From: CAZEJK01 sp964512045
GTDB lineage: Bacteria > Acidobacteriota > Thermoanaerobaculia > Thermoanaerobaculales > Sulfomarinibacteraceae
NCBI GenBank assembly: GCA_964512045.1
Contig: CAZEJK010000106.1
Coordinates: forward strand, 1 to 16,924
Length of the DNA stretch: 16,924 nucleotides
Direction: 5' to 3'
The notes beneath the pieces were generated by a model. The model searched no databases. It had not been told where the DNA came from and was given only the letters and a program-made list of their open reading frames with translations. A program made the position numbers and the translations under genes. Below are positions 1-7,988 of this stretch, in pieces. Positions within the stretch are counted from its first letter, which is position 1; each line of letters begins with the position of its first letter.

Positions 1-9
1 TCGCAGCAA

Positions 10-29
10 GGGCGATGGGTGGGTGGGGG
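10..29 (+). other. G-quadruplex-type motif
   Basis: Four G-runs lie within 20 bases: GGG at 10-12, GGG at 17-19, GGG at 21-23 and GGGGG at 25-29, with loops of 4, 1 and 1 bases. This fits the standard G3+N1-7 pattern for an intramolecular quadruplex, and single-base loops usually favour stability. It lies outside any gene I can support. In a GC-rich genome such runs can occur by chance, so any function is inference. Confidence 0.45.
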
Positions 30-287
30 AGCGAGTACCCAATACTTAACACCTTACAGCTACGCGGTCGCGGGACCGGCACCGTCGGAGCACCCCTTTG
101 GTTGCGGCCCGCGGCCGCGTTGGCCTCTCCCTCTCGCGAAGCTGCGACAGGTCGTCTCACACCTGCGACGACAATGCGGCCGTGCGGCCGCAACGAACGG
201 GAGACGCGCCGTAGAAGCGCAATCTACGGGAAGGGCTCGGGAATCTCAGACCAGCGCGCTGTGTCGACGCAATGATCAGAGGTTCAC

Positions 288-302
288 GGCCGGCTACCGG
301 CC
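288..302 (-). terminator. Possible weak terminator hairpin after the PAAR gene
   Basis: GGCCGG at 288-293 pairs perfectly with CCGGCC at 297-302 across a three-base loop. It lies about 54 bases beyond the PAAR stop codon in the direction of transcription. No T-run follows it on the minus strand, so it is not a standard intrinsic terminator. Six-base GC stems are common by chance at this composition. Confidence 0.25.
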
Positions 303-355
303 TCCGGGGCTACTGGCCGGCTCCACGTGCTGGTTCCAGGGCACGACGCGGTCTG

Positions 356-646
356 TCACGCAAAGACAGTGAAGCAGCCTAAAATCACGGTGCCCCCGTG
401 GGCCGTGGTGTCGCCCATTCTCACGACCGGACGGTTGCTGACCAGCACCCTGGGGTTGCACTTGAGCAGAAAATCGGGCGGCCCTGTGCACAGGGCCGTG
501 TTGCCCACCGGCGCTGCCGGCCGGTTCCCGATCAGCACTCTGAATGCGCACGGCGGGAGAATCGGTCCGCCGACGTGGGGCACTGGAGGCACAGCCGGCG
601 TCACCATCGGGCAGACGTGCATGTCACCGAGTCGCGCTACAAACAC
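356..646 (-). CDS. PAAR-domain spike-tip protein of the T6SS
   Basis: A 96-residue protein that is almost entirely a PAAR domain. PAAR proteins form a sharp zinc-bound cone on the blunt end of the VgrG trimer and can carry effectors. Visible marks are ARLGDMHVCP at 4-13, PHVGGPI at 23-29, and the C-terminal RMGDTTAHGGTVILGC at 76-91, typical of the family; His and Cys residues (H10, C12, H24, C53, C63, H83, C91) are candidate zinc ligands. There is no transmembrane segment, no prePAAR extension and no toxin domain, so this is a bare tip. The start is GTG at 644-646, chosen because a consensus AGGAGGT sits seven bases upstream and overlaps the stop codon of the preceding DUF1795 gene. It is the last gene of the minus-strand operon and follows the DUF1795 gene by five bases, which suggests coupled translation. 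Confidence 0.93.
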   Translation of the reverse strand: MFVARLGDMHVCPMVTPAVPPVPHVGGPILPPCAFRVLIGNRPAAPVGNTALCTGPPDFLLKCNPRVLVSNRPVVRMGDTTAHGGTVILGCFTVFA

Positions 647-651
647 GATGG

Positions 652-2004
652 CTACCTCCTCTCCAGCTGCATGCCGCGGAGCAGCTCGACGAACAGGGCG
701 TCACCGCGCGCGCGGTCGTTGCTTTGCAGAACTACCGAGTACAGCGCCTTGTTGGTGGTGATCCACACCGTGCGCATGGAGATCGGCTCACCCTCGTCGG
801 TGTAGCCATCGGCGGAGAACCGGAAGCTGTCGTGGCCCTGCCAGACGCCCCGGGCAGGCTCCTCGGCAATCACCTGCGCGAAGCTCCCGCGGGCCTCCTC
901 GACGAGCGACGGGACCATCGAGTCCAGGCTCAGACGCTGCTCCAGCGAGGTCAGAAACAGGAGTGCGAACGAGCCGTCGTCGGTGATCTGAACATAGAGC
1001 CCTGGCCCCTCGGACTTCCAAGGACCGCGAAGCGTGAGCTCCACCCACTCCTCGGCCACAGACAGCTGCCACTCCTCGGGATCGAGGAAACGCGTCCCGG
1101 CCATCACCTGCCGGAGAGCTTCCTGGACCTCGGCAAACCGGTCCACCGGAGAGTGCAGCTTCCAGATCAACGGCTGCTTGTCGTCAACCACTGCGTACAG
1201 GTGCCGGATCGACGGCCCGCGCTGCCAGGTTCGCTCCTTGCCCTCCACCTCGAACAGGATGGCGGCAAACTCGCGCTCATCGTCGAGCTCTCCGGACTCG
1301 CTGGCAACGAGCGGCTGATCGGCTTGCTGCAGCTCATCGATCCACCGCCGCAGCCACTCGTCCGGGTTACCGTCGGCATCAACCTCCCGATGCAGAGTCA
1401 GCTTGACCTCGCCGCTCTTCAGCGTCACGTCGCCGTCGTACTCGGATGCCGTCCAGCCATCTGGCACCGGCACCTCCACGCAGGCAGCCGGAAACCGCCG
1501 CGACATCGAACGAACCGCTGGACCGGCCGACGGCTGGCCACCCACCAACGGCATCGCCCGGCTCGAAGCGAGAAAGCCGGTGCCGTGGAGCTCGACGGAG
1601 CGCACGATGTCGTCACACAGCCCGAGTGCACGCGGTGGAGCATCGTGCGGGACCGTCACTATCAGCTCGCAGAGGTAGGGGCCCGAGGCTACCAGGAGGC
1701 GACGCTCCTCCACCGCAACGCCGCGTTCGCCGCCCCAACGGTACCGGAGCAGACGGCCATCGCCGCCGGGAACGCGGAGCTCGTCAGTCGTCGAAGCTTC
1801 GTAGCCGTCGAGCATCTCCGGCAGCACCGACTCGAGGTCCTGGACGGCGCTGTCCAGCTGCCCCGGCGCCGAAAGGAAACGCTCCAGCACCTCGACCACG
1901 AGCGGCTGGCCGCCCTCCGTCGGACGTTCCCACCGTTGCGGGTTGATCTTGTCCCAGTCATCGGGGACCTGGAACGAACAGTAGGGAGATCTGTACTCGC
2001 TCAA
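652..2004 (-). CDS. Three-repeat DcrB/DUF1795 (Eag-like) T6SS-associated protein
   Basis: A 450-residue protein built from three consecutive copies of a DcrB/PsbP-like (DUF1795) fold. Copy 1 spans about 4-138, copy 2 about 172-308 and copy 3 about 309-450. Each opens with a hydrophobic strand and a Trp motif (VPDDW at 13-17, VPDGW at 180-184, VAEEW at 316-320) and ends with a helix (IVRSVEL, LRQVMAGTRF, LLRGMQL). Family knowledge: single-domain DUF1795 proteins of about 150 residues next to vgrG and PAAR genes include the Eag chaperones, which load PAAR effectors onto VgrG. Its place between vgrG and PAAR fits a loading or adaptor role, which is inference. I see no signal peptide, lipobox or membrane segment. 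The frame is open upstream to 2277, but no good start exists there outside vgrG. I chose TTG at 2002-2004, which overlaps the vgrG stop as TTGA and has GGTGAAG a few bases upstream. Confidence 0.8.
   Translation of the reverse strand: MSEYRSPYCSFQVPDDWDKINPQRWERPTEGGQPLVVEVLERFLSAPGQLDSAVQDLESVLPEMLDGYEASTTDELRVPGGDGRLLRYRWGGERGVAVEERRLLVASGPYLCELIVTVPHDAPPRALGLCDDIVRSVELHGTGFLASSRAMPLVGGQPSAGPAVRSMSRRFPAACVEVPVPDGWTASEYDGDVTLKSGEVKLTLHREVDADGNPDEWLRRWIDELQQADQPLVASESGELDDEREFAAILFEVEGKERTWQRGPSIRHLYAVVDDKQPLIWKLHSPVDRFAEVQEALRQVMAGTRFLDPEEWQLSVAEEWVELTLRGPWKSEGPGLYVQITDDGSFALLFLTSLEQRLSLDSMVPSLVEEARGSFAQVIAEEPARGVWQGHDSFRFSADGYTDEGEPISMRTVWITTNKALYSVVLQSNDRARGDALFVELLRGMQLERR
654..660 (-). 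promoter_or_regulatory. Shine-Dalgarno of the PAAR gene, overlapping the upstream stop codon
   Basis: On the minus strand AGGAGGT ends seven bases before the GTG start at 646. Its last T is the first base of the TAG stop (652-654) of the DUF1795 gene. This full-consensus site decides the GTG start and implies that ribosomes finishing the upstream gene re-initiate on PAAR. Confidence 0.8.
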
Positions 2005-4325
2005 TTGATCTTCACCAGTGCGCCTGAGATCTTGTTGATGGCCTGGGCCTTGCTGATCACCATGGCGCCTTTCAGCTGGTACATCCCGGTCGCCTTGGAC
2101 TGGATGATGGCGGCCTTCTGCTTGAGCTGCGCCTGGGCGTTCTGCTCGATGATCGCCGCGCTCGCCTTGATCTTGCTGGCGGCCTGCTCTTGAATCTGAT
2201 TCCCTGCCCTCATCTGGATGTTGCTGCCAGCCCTGGCATTCACGTCGCTCGAGGCTCGCACGTTGAGGTCCTTGCATCGGACATTGACGTCTGTGTCAGC
2301 GTCGATGGTCACCTTCTTCGACTTGATGTCGATCTGATTGGTCGCGTTGAGCTCCATCGAGCCCGTCGTGGAGAGGGTGATCTTGCTGCCGCCGATGTCG
2401 ATCTCGAGCTTGTGGCTCGACGACGAGTCCCGCACCGTGATCTTGTTGTTGCGGTCCGAGATCTCGATTCGGTGCCCGGCTGCAGTCTGTGCGATGATCC
2501 GCTGGTCATCATCGCTCAAAATCAGCTGGTTCCGGTTCTGGGTCTGCGCAGCGATGTGCCGGTTGCGATCATCGACGGAGATGATGTGGCCGTCCACCGT
2601 CTGGATGAAGACCCGCTGCTCGTCATCGGTCAGGACCAGTCTACGGTTCTCCTTGGTGGCCGCTATGATCCCCTGCTGCTCCTGCTCGGCCAGCTCGATG
2701 TAGTGGCGATCGGCCGTCTCCAGCCGGATCATGTTGCCGAGACCGGAGCTGCCATCCTCCATGAGAAGGCTCTCGCTACCCTGGGTCTTGAGCTCGATCT
2801 TGCCTTTGGAGTCTCGCAGATCCGACATGATCAGATGCTGGTCGGCGCCGGTGTTCAGCGTGATCTGACCGTTCTTGTCGTCCAGCAACAACCTGTGCTG
2901 GTAGCGGGTGAGCATGATGTTGCGGATCAGCTCCTCGGGCTTGATGATCGGCGTGTTGACGCCGTTGTAGACGCTGCCCACGATCAGCGGTCTGTCGGGG
3001 TCCCCCTCGAGGAAGTCCACAACCACCTCGTCGCCGATCAGCGGGTGCCAGTGGAAGCCGTGCTTCTTCTGAGTGTCCTCGTTGATCCCGGCGTAGTGCT
3101 GCGCCACCCGGATCCAGCACGAGCTGCTCTCGTCCTTCTGACCGTCCAGGTCCCAGTGGAACTGGACCTTGGCCCGGCCGTGCTTGTCCATGTAGATCTC
3201 TTCGCCAGCGGGACCCACCACCGTCGCCGTCTGCGGGTTGAGCATCGGTTGCGGCGTTCGCGGCAACGGTCGAAACACGTTGTCTGCGGGGATCGCCGTG
3301 AACGACACGTCGTAGCTGACCCCGCCCTCCTGCGAGGCGGCATGGTGCACCGACAGGATCACCCAGCTCCGGTTCAGATCGCTGCGATACGCGCGCTCGA
3401 GGGTGCAGGTGGCGCCGCAGGTGGCCGACCGCCAGGTTCCCGACGCGCTCAGCACCGTACGCATCGCCGACTGTGCCTCCACTGCATCGGTGGCCAGCGT
3501 CCGGCCCCGCCCATCGTCCGGGTACCGCTCGGGGTGGTAGTCGTACAGCTCCAGGTCGGTGTTCTGGTCGGCGGTGGACTCCACCTTGAGCGGCTTCTTC
3601 GGCTCCAGATAGCGGAAGTCCTTCATCTTGACCTTGCCGGAGTAGGCACTCTCCTCGTACGACAGGTTCCCCACGTACTCGTCTGCGGTGGGCAGCCGCC
3701 CGGTTCCAGAGTGGTACTCCACGCTGTCCTCGGGAGCGCACGTGGCCCAGGCGGCCGCATCGTCCCCGATGACCATCTTCTCCTCGCCATCGTGACTGAA
3801 GAAGTAGAAGATCCCTTCCTCCTCCATCAGACGCGAGATGAACGCGAGATCAGTCTCGCGGTACTGGACGCAGTACTCTCGCTTGGGGTAGCTCCGGCTG
3901 AGCTGAACGTCGTACTTGCCGGACATGCCGCGGTCATCGAGCACTGCGGTGATGACCTCGTCGGCGGACATGTCCTGGAAGATCTTGCAGTTGGACTGCT
4001 GGCCGAGGAGCCACAACGTCGGCACCACCTCGAGCGAGTAGTACCCGTGCTCCTCGTCCACCTCGCCGATCCGTCCGGCGCCGGTCTGCGTCATGCCGGC
4101 AACGATGCCGTAGTACGTCCTCTCGTTGCTCCCCCACGCCACCTTGATCTCGGCCGTCTGGCGGACCTTGGAGGCGATGTCGACCTCCGGGTCGTCCTTC
4201 CATAAAAGAAGATTGAACCGGAACAACGAGGAGACCTCCTCGTGGCCGTTGAACGTGATCACCTGAAACAGGTCTCCTGCGATCTTGCAGGAGTACTGCG
4301 CTGTGTCGGCCCGTACATCAGGCAT
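2001..4325 (-). CDS. vgrG: VgrG spike protein of the T6SS (TssI)
   Basis: A 774-residue VgrG, the trimeric spike that caps the Hcp tube. The N-terminal part resembles phage gp27, with the family motif RETDLAFISRLMEEEGI at 156-172. An OB-fold like phage gp5 follows, marked by DKHGRAKVQFHW at 380-391 and the segment HGFHWHPLIGDEVVVDFLEG with DRPLIVGSVYNG. Residues 532-656 hold roughly 20-residue repeats of the type GH.I.I.DRN..I, and 657-774 a run of about eight-residue repeats that should build the needle-like beta-helix. The protein ends within this helix (GALVKIN), so there is no C-terminal effector domain and cargo must be non-covalent. The ATG start has GGAAGGA eight bases upstream. It lies 37 bases after clpV and overlaps the DUF1795 gene by four bases. 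Confidence 0.97.
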   Translation of the reverse strand: MPDVRADTAQYSCKIAGDLFQVITFNGHEEVSSLFRFNLLLWKDDPEVDIASKVRQTAEIKVAWGSNERTYYGIVAGMTQTGAGRIGEVDEEHGYYSLEVVPTLWLLGQQSNCKIFQDMSADEVITAVLDDRGMSGKYDVQLSRSYPKREYCVQYRETDLAFISRLMEEEGIFYFFSHDGEEKMVIGDDAAAWATCAPEDSVEYHSGTGRLPTADEYVGNLSYEESAYSGKVKMKDFRYLEPKKPLKVESTADQNTDLELYDYHPERYPDDGRGRTLATDAVEAQSAMRTVLSASGTWRSATCGATCTLERAYRSDLNRSWVILSVHHAASQEGGVSYDVSFTAIPADNVFRPLPRTPQPMLNPQTATVVGPAGEEIYMDKHGRAKVQFHWDLDGQKDESSSCWIRVAQHYAGINEDTQKKHGFHWHPLIGDEVVVDFLEGDPDRPLIVGSVYNGVNTPIIKPEELIRNIMLTRYQHRLLLDDKNGQITLNTGADQHLIMSDLRDSKGKIELKTQGSESLLMEDGSSGLGNMIRLETADRHYIELAEQEQQGIIAATKENRRLVLTDDEQRVFIQTVDGHIISVDDRNRHIAAQTQNRNQLILSDDDQRIIAQTAAGHRIEISDRNNKITVRDSSSSHKLEIDIGGSKITLSTTGSMELNATNQIDIKSKKVTIDADTDVNVRCKDLNVRASSDVNARAGSNIQMRAGNQIQEQAASKIKASAAIIEQNAQAQLKQKAAIIQSKATGMYQLKGAMVISKAQAINKISGALVKIN

Positions 4326-4362
4326 GACTGCCGTCCTTCCTGCTCACTGACGGGAATCGTGG

Positions 4363-6960
4363 TCACTCAAGCTCGTAGACCACCGCCCCGTTGTCGTCGA
4401 CATTCAATGTGATCCGCTGGATCACCTCGTCACGCGCCATCCGGGTGAGGATCTCGGTGGAGATCCCGGGCAGCACCTCACCCTGGATGATGTGATCGAT
4501 GTTGCGAGCGCCGGTCTCCTCCACAGTGCACCGCTCCGCAATCCAGTCGCCCAGGTTCTCGCCGACCACCAGCTCGATCTTGGCGTTGGCGGCCAGTCTT
4601 CGCGCCAGTGACTGCAGCTTCAGGTCCACGATCCGCCGCATCACCGTCGAGGCGATCGGGAAGTACGGAACGATCGTCATCCGCGCCAGCAGCGCCGGCT
4701 TGAACCGCTCCCGCAGCTCCGGCCGGATCGCCTCTATGAGCTCCTCGGCCTCCGGCATGGCCTCCTCGTCCGAGCACATCTCCACGATGGTGTCGGATGC
4801 CAGGTTCGAGGTCATGACCAGGACCGTGTTCTTGAAGTCGATCTCCCGCCCTTCCCCGTCGGCCAGCGTGCCCTTGTCGAACACCTGGTAGAACAGGTTC
4901 ATCACGTCCGGATGCGACTTCTCCACCTCGTCCAGCAGCACAACGCTGTACGGCCGCTGGCGGACCGCCTCGGTCAACCGGCCACCCTCGCCGAACCCGA
5001 CATACCCGGGAGGTGAGCCGATCAACCGCGACACCGTATGGGCCTCCATGTACTCGGACATGTTGATCGTGGTCAGGAAACGCTCGCCACCGAACAGCAG
5101 GTCTGCCAGCCCCAGACCGGTCTCGGTCTTGCCGACTCCGGACGGTCCCACGAGCAGGAACACGCCGATCGGCGCCGTCGGACTGCCCAGACCGGCCTTG
5201 TTCGCACGGACCTGCTTGGCGATCACATTGAGCGCAGGCTCCTGACCGAGCACTCGGGCGCCGAGGGTGTTCTCCAGCTCGAGCACCGCCTTGGCCTGAT
5301 CACGGACCATCTTGCCGACCGGAATTCCAGTCCAATCGGACACGATGCTCGCCACGACGTCCGTGGTCACCTCCAGCGGCACCATCGGCTCGTCTCCCTG
5401 AACCTGAGCCAACGCCGTCAGCGCTTCGCTGACATCGCCGCCGTTGCTGCGAGCCGCGTCCACCGCTGCAATCGCCTCCATCTCGGCCTGCCAGCGCTCT
5501 GTCAGCTGCTCGACCTTCTGGCGGGTCGCTTCGATCCGCTCGTGCACCTCGGCGAGGGTGCCATCGTCGGCCACCGTGCCGCCGGCGATGTCCCGCTCCA
5601 GCGCCTCGGTCTCCAGCTCCCACGCCTGGATCGTCCGCTCCAGATTATCGATCACGGCCGGCTTCGCCGACAGGCCGATCTTGACTCGGGCACCAGCAGT
5701 GTCGAGCAGATCGACACCCTTGTCGGGTAGCTGACGCCCGGAGATGAACCGTTCCGACAGAGTCACCGCGGACTGCACCGCCGAGTCGAGCACGCGCACG
5801 TTATGTGCAGCCTCGAACTTCGGCTTCAGACCGCGCAGCATCGTCACGGCGCGCGGCTCGTCCGGCTCGTCCACCTTCACCAGCTGGAAGCGACGCGCCA
5901 GGGCCGGGTCCTTCTCGAAGTACTTCTTGTACTCCGACCAGGTGGTGGCGGCCACGGTGCGCAGCTCGCCACGGGCCAGTGCCGGCTTGAGCAGGTTCGC
6001 GGCATCGCTTTGACCCGCAGAGCCGCCGGCACCGATCAGTGTGTGCGCCTCGTCGATGAAGGTGATGATCGGCACCTCCGACTCGCGGATCTCCTGGATC
6101 ACCGACTTGAGACGGTTCTCGAACTCGCCCTTGACCCCGGCGCCGGCCTGCAGCAGGCCGAGATCGAGGCTGCGCAGATGCACGCCTTGCAGCGGCCCGG
6201 GCACGTCGCCGGCAGCGACCCGCAGAGCGAGCCCCTCGACCAGAGCCGTCTTGCCCACGCCGGCCTCGCCGACGAGAATCGGGTTGTTCTTCCGGCGTCT
6301 GACGAGTATGTCGATCATCTGCCGGATCTCGTCGTCGCGGCTATACACCGGATCGATCTCGCCGGCCTCGGCCATCGCCGTGAAGTTGATCGTGAACTGA
6401 TCGAGTGCCGTCTCGCCCTCCGGCGCCGGCGCGCCACCGGCCGCGGCGGCTCGCGGACGGGCATACCGGCCCGTGGCCGGCTTGTCCTCGTCGGAGCCCG
6501 CCACGATGGCGGCGAAGTCGCGTTTCAGCTCGTCCAGCGAGATCGGCTCGAGCAGATCGAGGTACGGCTGCAGCGGCGAGCGATCGCGAGCACCCATGGC
6601 AGCAGCCAGCACGGTGCCCGACCGGATCAGCTCCTGGTGGTACTCCACCGAGCCGATCAGCAACGCCCGCTCGAGGGTCTCGAGCAGGAGCGGCGAGAAC
6701 GCCGGACGGCCTGCGTTTCCGGAGCGGAACCGTTCGACGGTGTGGAGCATCCGGCTCTCCAGCTCCCCCGGATCGACCTCGAAGTACCTCAGGATCCGGA
6801 TCAGGTCGCCGGCGCCGTCCTCGAGCAGCTTGAGCAGCAGATGCTCGAGCGTGACCTCGTAGTGCCCACGGGCGATCGTGAAGCCAGCGGCCGCTTCCAA
6901 CCCCCGGGCGATGTGCGGGTTCGCCCGCTCCAGCAGTGCGCGTGTGTCGTTGGTGATCAT
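4363..6960 (-). CDS. clpV: T6SS AAA+ ATPase ClpV (TssH)
   Basis: An 865-residue ClpB/ClpV-type unfoldase, normal length for ClpV. It pulls on TssC in contracted sheaths and recycles sheath subunits in the cytoplasm. Domains in order: an N-terminal Clp_N region (about 1-150), a first AAA+ module with Walker A GEAGVGKT at 231-238 and Walker B FIDE at 301-304, a coiled-coil middle domain (about 430-510), a second AAA+ module with Walker A GPSGVGKTE at 605-613 and Walker B LLDE at 675-678, and a C-terminal D2-small domain. Both nucleotide sites look intact. ClpV rather than housekeeping ClpB is supported by the context between tssG and vgrG and by the short middle domain. The ATG start at 6958-6960 lies two bases after the tssG stop; AGAGGAG in the end of tssG serves as ribosome-binding site. 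Confidence 0.96.
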   Translation of the reverse strand: MITNDTRALLERANPHIARGLEAAAGFTIARGHYEVTLEHLLLKLLEDGAGDLIRILRYFEVDPGELESRMLHTVERFRSGNAGRPAFSPLLLETLERALLIGSVEYHQELIRSGTVLAAAMGARDRSPLQPYLDLLEPISLDELKRDFAAIVAGSDEDKPATGRYARPRAAAAGGAPAPEGETALDQFTINFTAMAEAGEIDPVYSRDDEIRQMIDILVRRRKNNPILVGEAGVGKTALVEGLALRVAAGDVPGPLQGVHLRSLDLGLLQAGAGVKGEFENRLKSVIQEIRESEVPIITFIDEAHTLIGAGGSAGQSDAANLLKPALARGELRTVAATTWSEYKKYFEKDPALARRFQLVKVDEPDEPRAVTMLRGLKPKFEAAHNVRVLDSAVQSAVTLSERFISGRQLPDKGVDLLDTAGARVKIGLSAKPAVIDNLERTIQAWELETEALERDIAGGTVADDGTLAEVHERIEATRQKVEQLTERWQAEMEAIAAVDAARSNGGDVSEALTALAQVQGDEPMVPLEVTTDVVASIVSDWTGIPVGKMVRDQAKAVLELENTLGARVLGQEPALNVIAKQVRANKAGLGSPTAPIGVFLLVGPSGVGKTETGLGLADLLFGGERFLTTINMSEYMEAHTVSRLIGSPPGYVGFGEGGRLTEAVRQRPYSVVLLDEVEKSHPDVMNLFYQVFDKGTLADGEGREIDFKNTVLVMTSNLASDTIVEMCSDEEAMPEAEELIEAIRPELRERFKPALLARMTIVPYFPIASTVMRRIVDLKLQSLARRLAANAKIELVVGENLGDWIAERCTVEETGARNIDHIIQGEVLPGISTEILTRMARDEVIQRITLNVDDNGAVVYELE

Positions 6961-6962
6961 AC

Positions 6963-7988
6963 TCAGGGTTCTCCTCTGTCAACCGTCGTCTCGAACACGA
7001 TCCCCGGATCCTCGGTCAGGTCGACCTCGGGGGACTTCACCCAGCTGGTCCAGCCGAGCTGCGGCGGGCTCTCCGAATCCATGACCATCGCTGGTATCTC
7101 ATCGCGGAAGATCTTCAGCTCGGCGTCCCACGCAAGCTGATCGAACACCCACAGGCGACCCAACGAGCACAGGTCCCGAAAACGCCGTGTGCCCGGCAGA
7201 AACTCGAGGTACGTCGCATAGTGCAGGGGTCCGATGATCACTCGGAACTTCCCGGCCCGGTCTGGCACCTGCTCGCCGATGGTCAGGTCCATCCCCAGAC
7301 TGCTCGATGCCGTTCCCAGTCGCGACCTCTGGTTCGGCGGAATCTTCACCCACCGTGTCACGAACTCCTGGACTCGAACCGGAACCCCGCCGAAGTAGTC
7401 GCCGATCATCAGCCTCAGACACACCGGCGGCTTGGTTAGGGGCGACATCAGGCCGAGGTACTTCATCAACCGAAAGATCGGCAACCGGGTGAGTGGATGG
7501 ACCGTGGGCTCGCCCAAGCCCACAAACGACAGCACACACGCCGAGACCTCGTCGACACCACCGGGCTCGTACCGGTTGGGGAAGCGGTACTTGAGCCACG
7601 CTCTGAAGAACAGCGAGATCAAACGGTGGTTGAACAGGTCCAGGAAGTCGCTCAGCGGCTCCGCATCCACGTCGGTGAAGCCGATCAGCTCGCTGAGGTA
7701 CACCGGTGTCGGCGCAGCCACGCCGTACAGCCCCATGAAGTTGACCTCGACCCTCCAACGATCGTCACCGTCTGGCTCGGCCAGCCGAACGTCAGACGGA
7801 GAGAAGCTCAGCGCCGGATTGGGCCGGAAGCGGATGCGCTCCTGGCGGTACGGTCCTGTCCCTCCGACAGGAGGCCCTCCCTGCCACCTGCGCAGAAGCT
7901 CCACGAGCTGGAAGAACCCGAAATGGTACCCCTGCTCGGCGAGCATCTGGCTCAGATCACGCTCAGCTTGCCCGAAACCGCTGGACAC
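6963..7988 (-). CDS. tssG: T6SS baseplate subunit TssG
   Basis: A 341-residue TssG, typical family length. TssG with TssF forms the wedge of the T6SS baseplate in the cytoplasm; two TssF bind one TssG. Family marks are FQLVELLRR at 26-34 near the N-terminus, RIRFRPNPALSFSPSDV at 51-67, and FMGLYGVAAPTPVYLSEL at 84-101, the segment most typical of the family. The start is GTG at 7986-7988, supported by GAGGAG five bases upstream within the end of tssF. The gene overlaps tssF by 37 bases in a different frame and is followed after two bases by clpV, so translation of these genes is probably coupled. Confidence 0.95.
   Translation of the reverse strand: MSSGFGQAERDLSQMLAEQGYHFGFFQLVELLRRWQGGPPVGGTGPYRQERIRFRPNPALSFSPSDVRLAEPDGDDRWRVEVNFMGLYGVAAPTPVYLSELIGFTDVDAEPLSDFLDLFNHRLISLFFRAWLKYRFPNRYEPGGVDEVSACVLSFVGLGEPTVHPLTRLPIFRLMKYLGLMSPLTKPPVCLRLMIGDYFGGVPVRVQEFVTRWVKIPPNQRSRLGTASSSLGMDLTIGEQVPDRAGKFRVIIGPLHYATYLEFLPGTRRFRDLCSLGRLWVFDQLAWDAELKIFRDEIPAMVMDSESPPQLGWTSWVKSPEVDLTEDPGIVFETTVDRGEP

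Larger units (their letters stand above)
1..355. other. Left-end non-coding stretch downstream of the PAAR gene
   Basis: No convincing gene is visible on either strand. Two overlapping plus-strand frames stay open over about 15-372, but their translations are rich in Arg, Pro, Gly and Ala with no recognisable domain, and the longer one runs into the end of the PAAR gene on the other strand. No minus-strand frame of useful length continues after the PAAR stop, so the T6SS operon appears to end at 356. The stretch contains a G-tract motif at 10-29 and a GC-rich hairpin at 288-302, listed separately. I see no tRNA, insertion-sequence end or CRISPR repeat. Confidence 0.6.

Noticed and set aside
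544..2193. Long open plus-strand frame antisense to the DUF1795 gene
   Set aside because: No recognisable motif and low-quality composition; the minus-strand frame shows three matching domains and correct gene spacing.
2190..4205. Long open plus-strand frame (671 codons) antisense to vgrG
   Set aside because: Its translation is a run of Val, Leu, Asp, Arg and His typical of the shadow of a GC-rich gene, with no domain. The minus-strand VgrG is unmistakable over the same bases.
5803..7140. Open plus-strand frame of 445 codons antisense to clpV
   Set aside because: It lies opposite the conserved ClpV N-terminal and first AAA+ regions and has no family features of its own.
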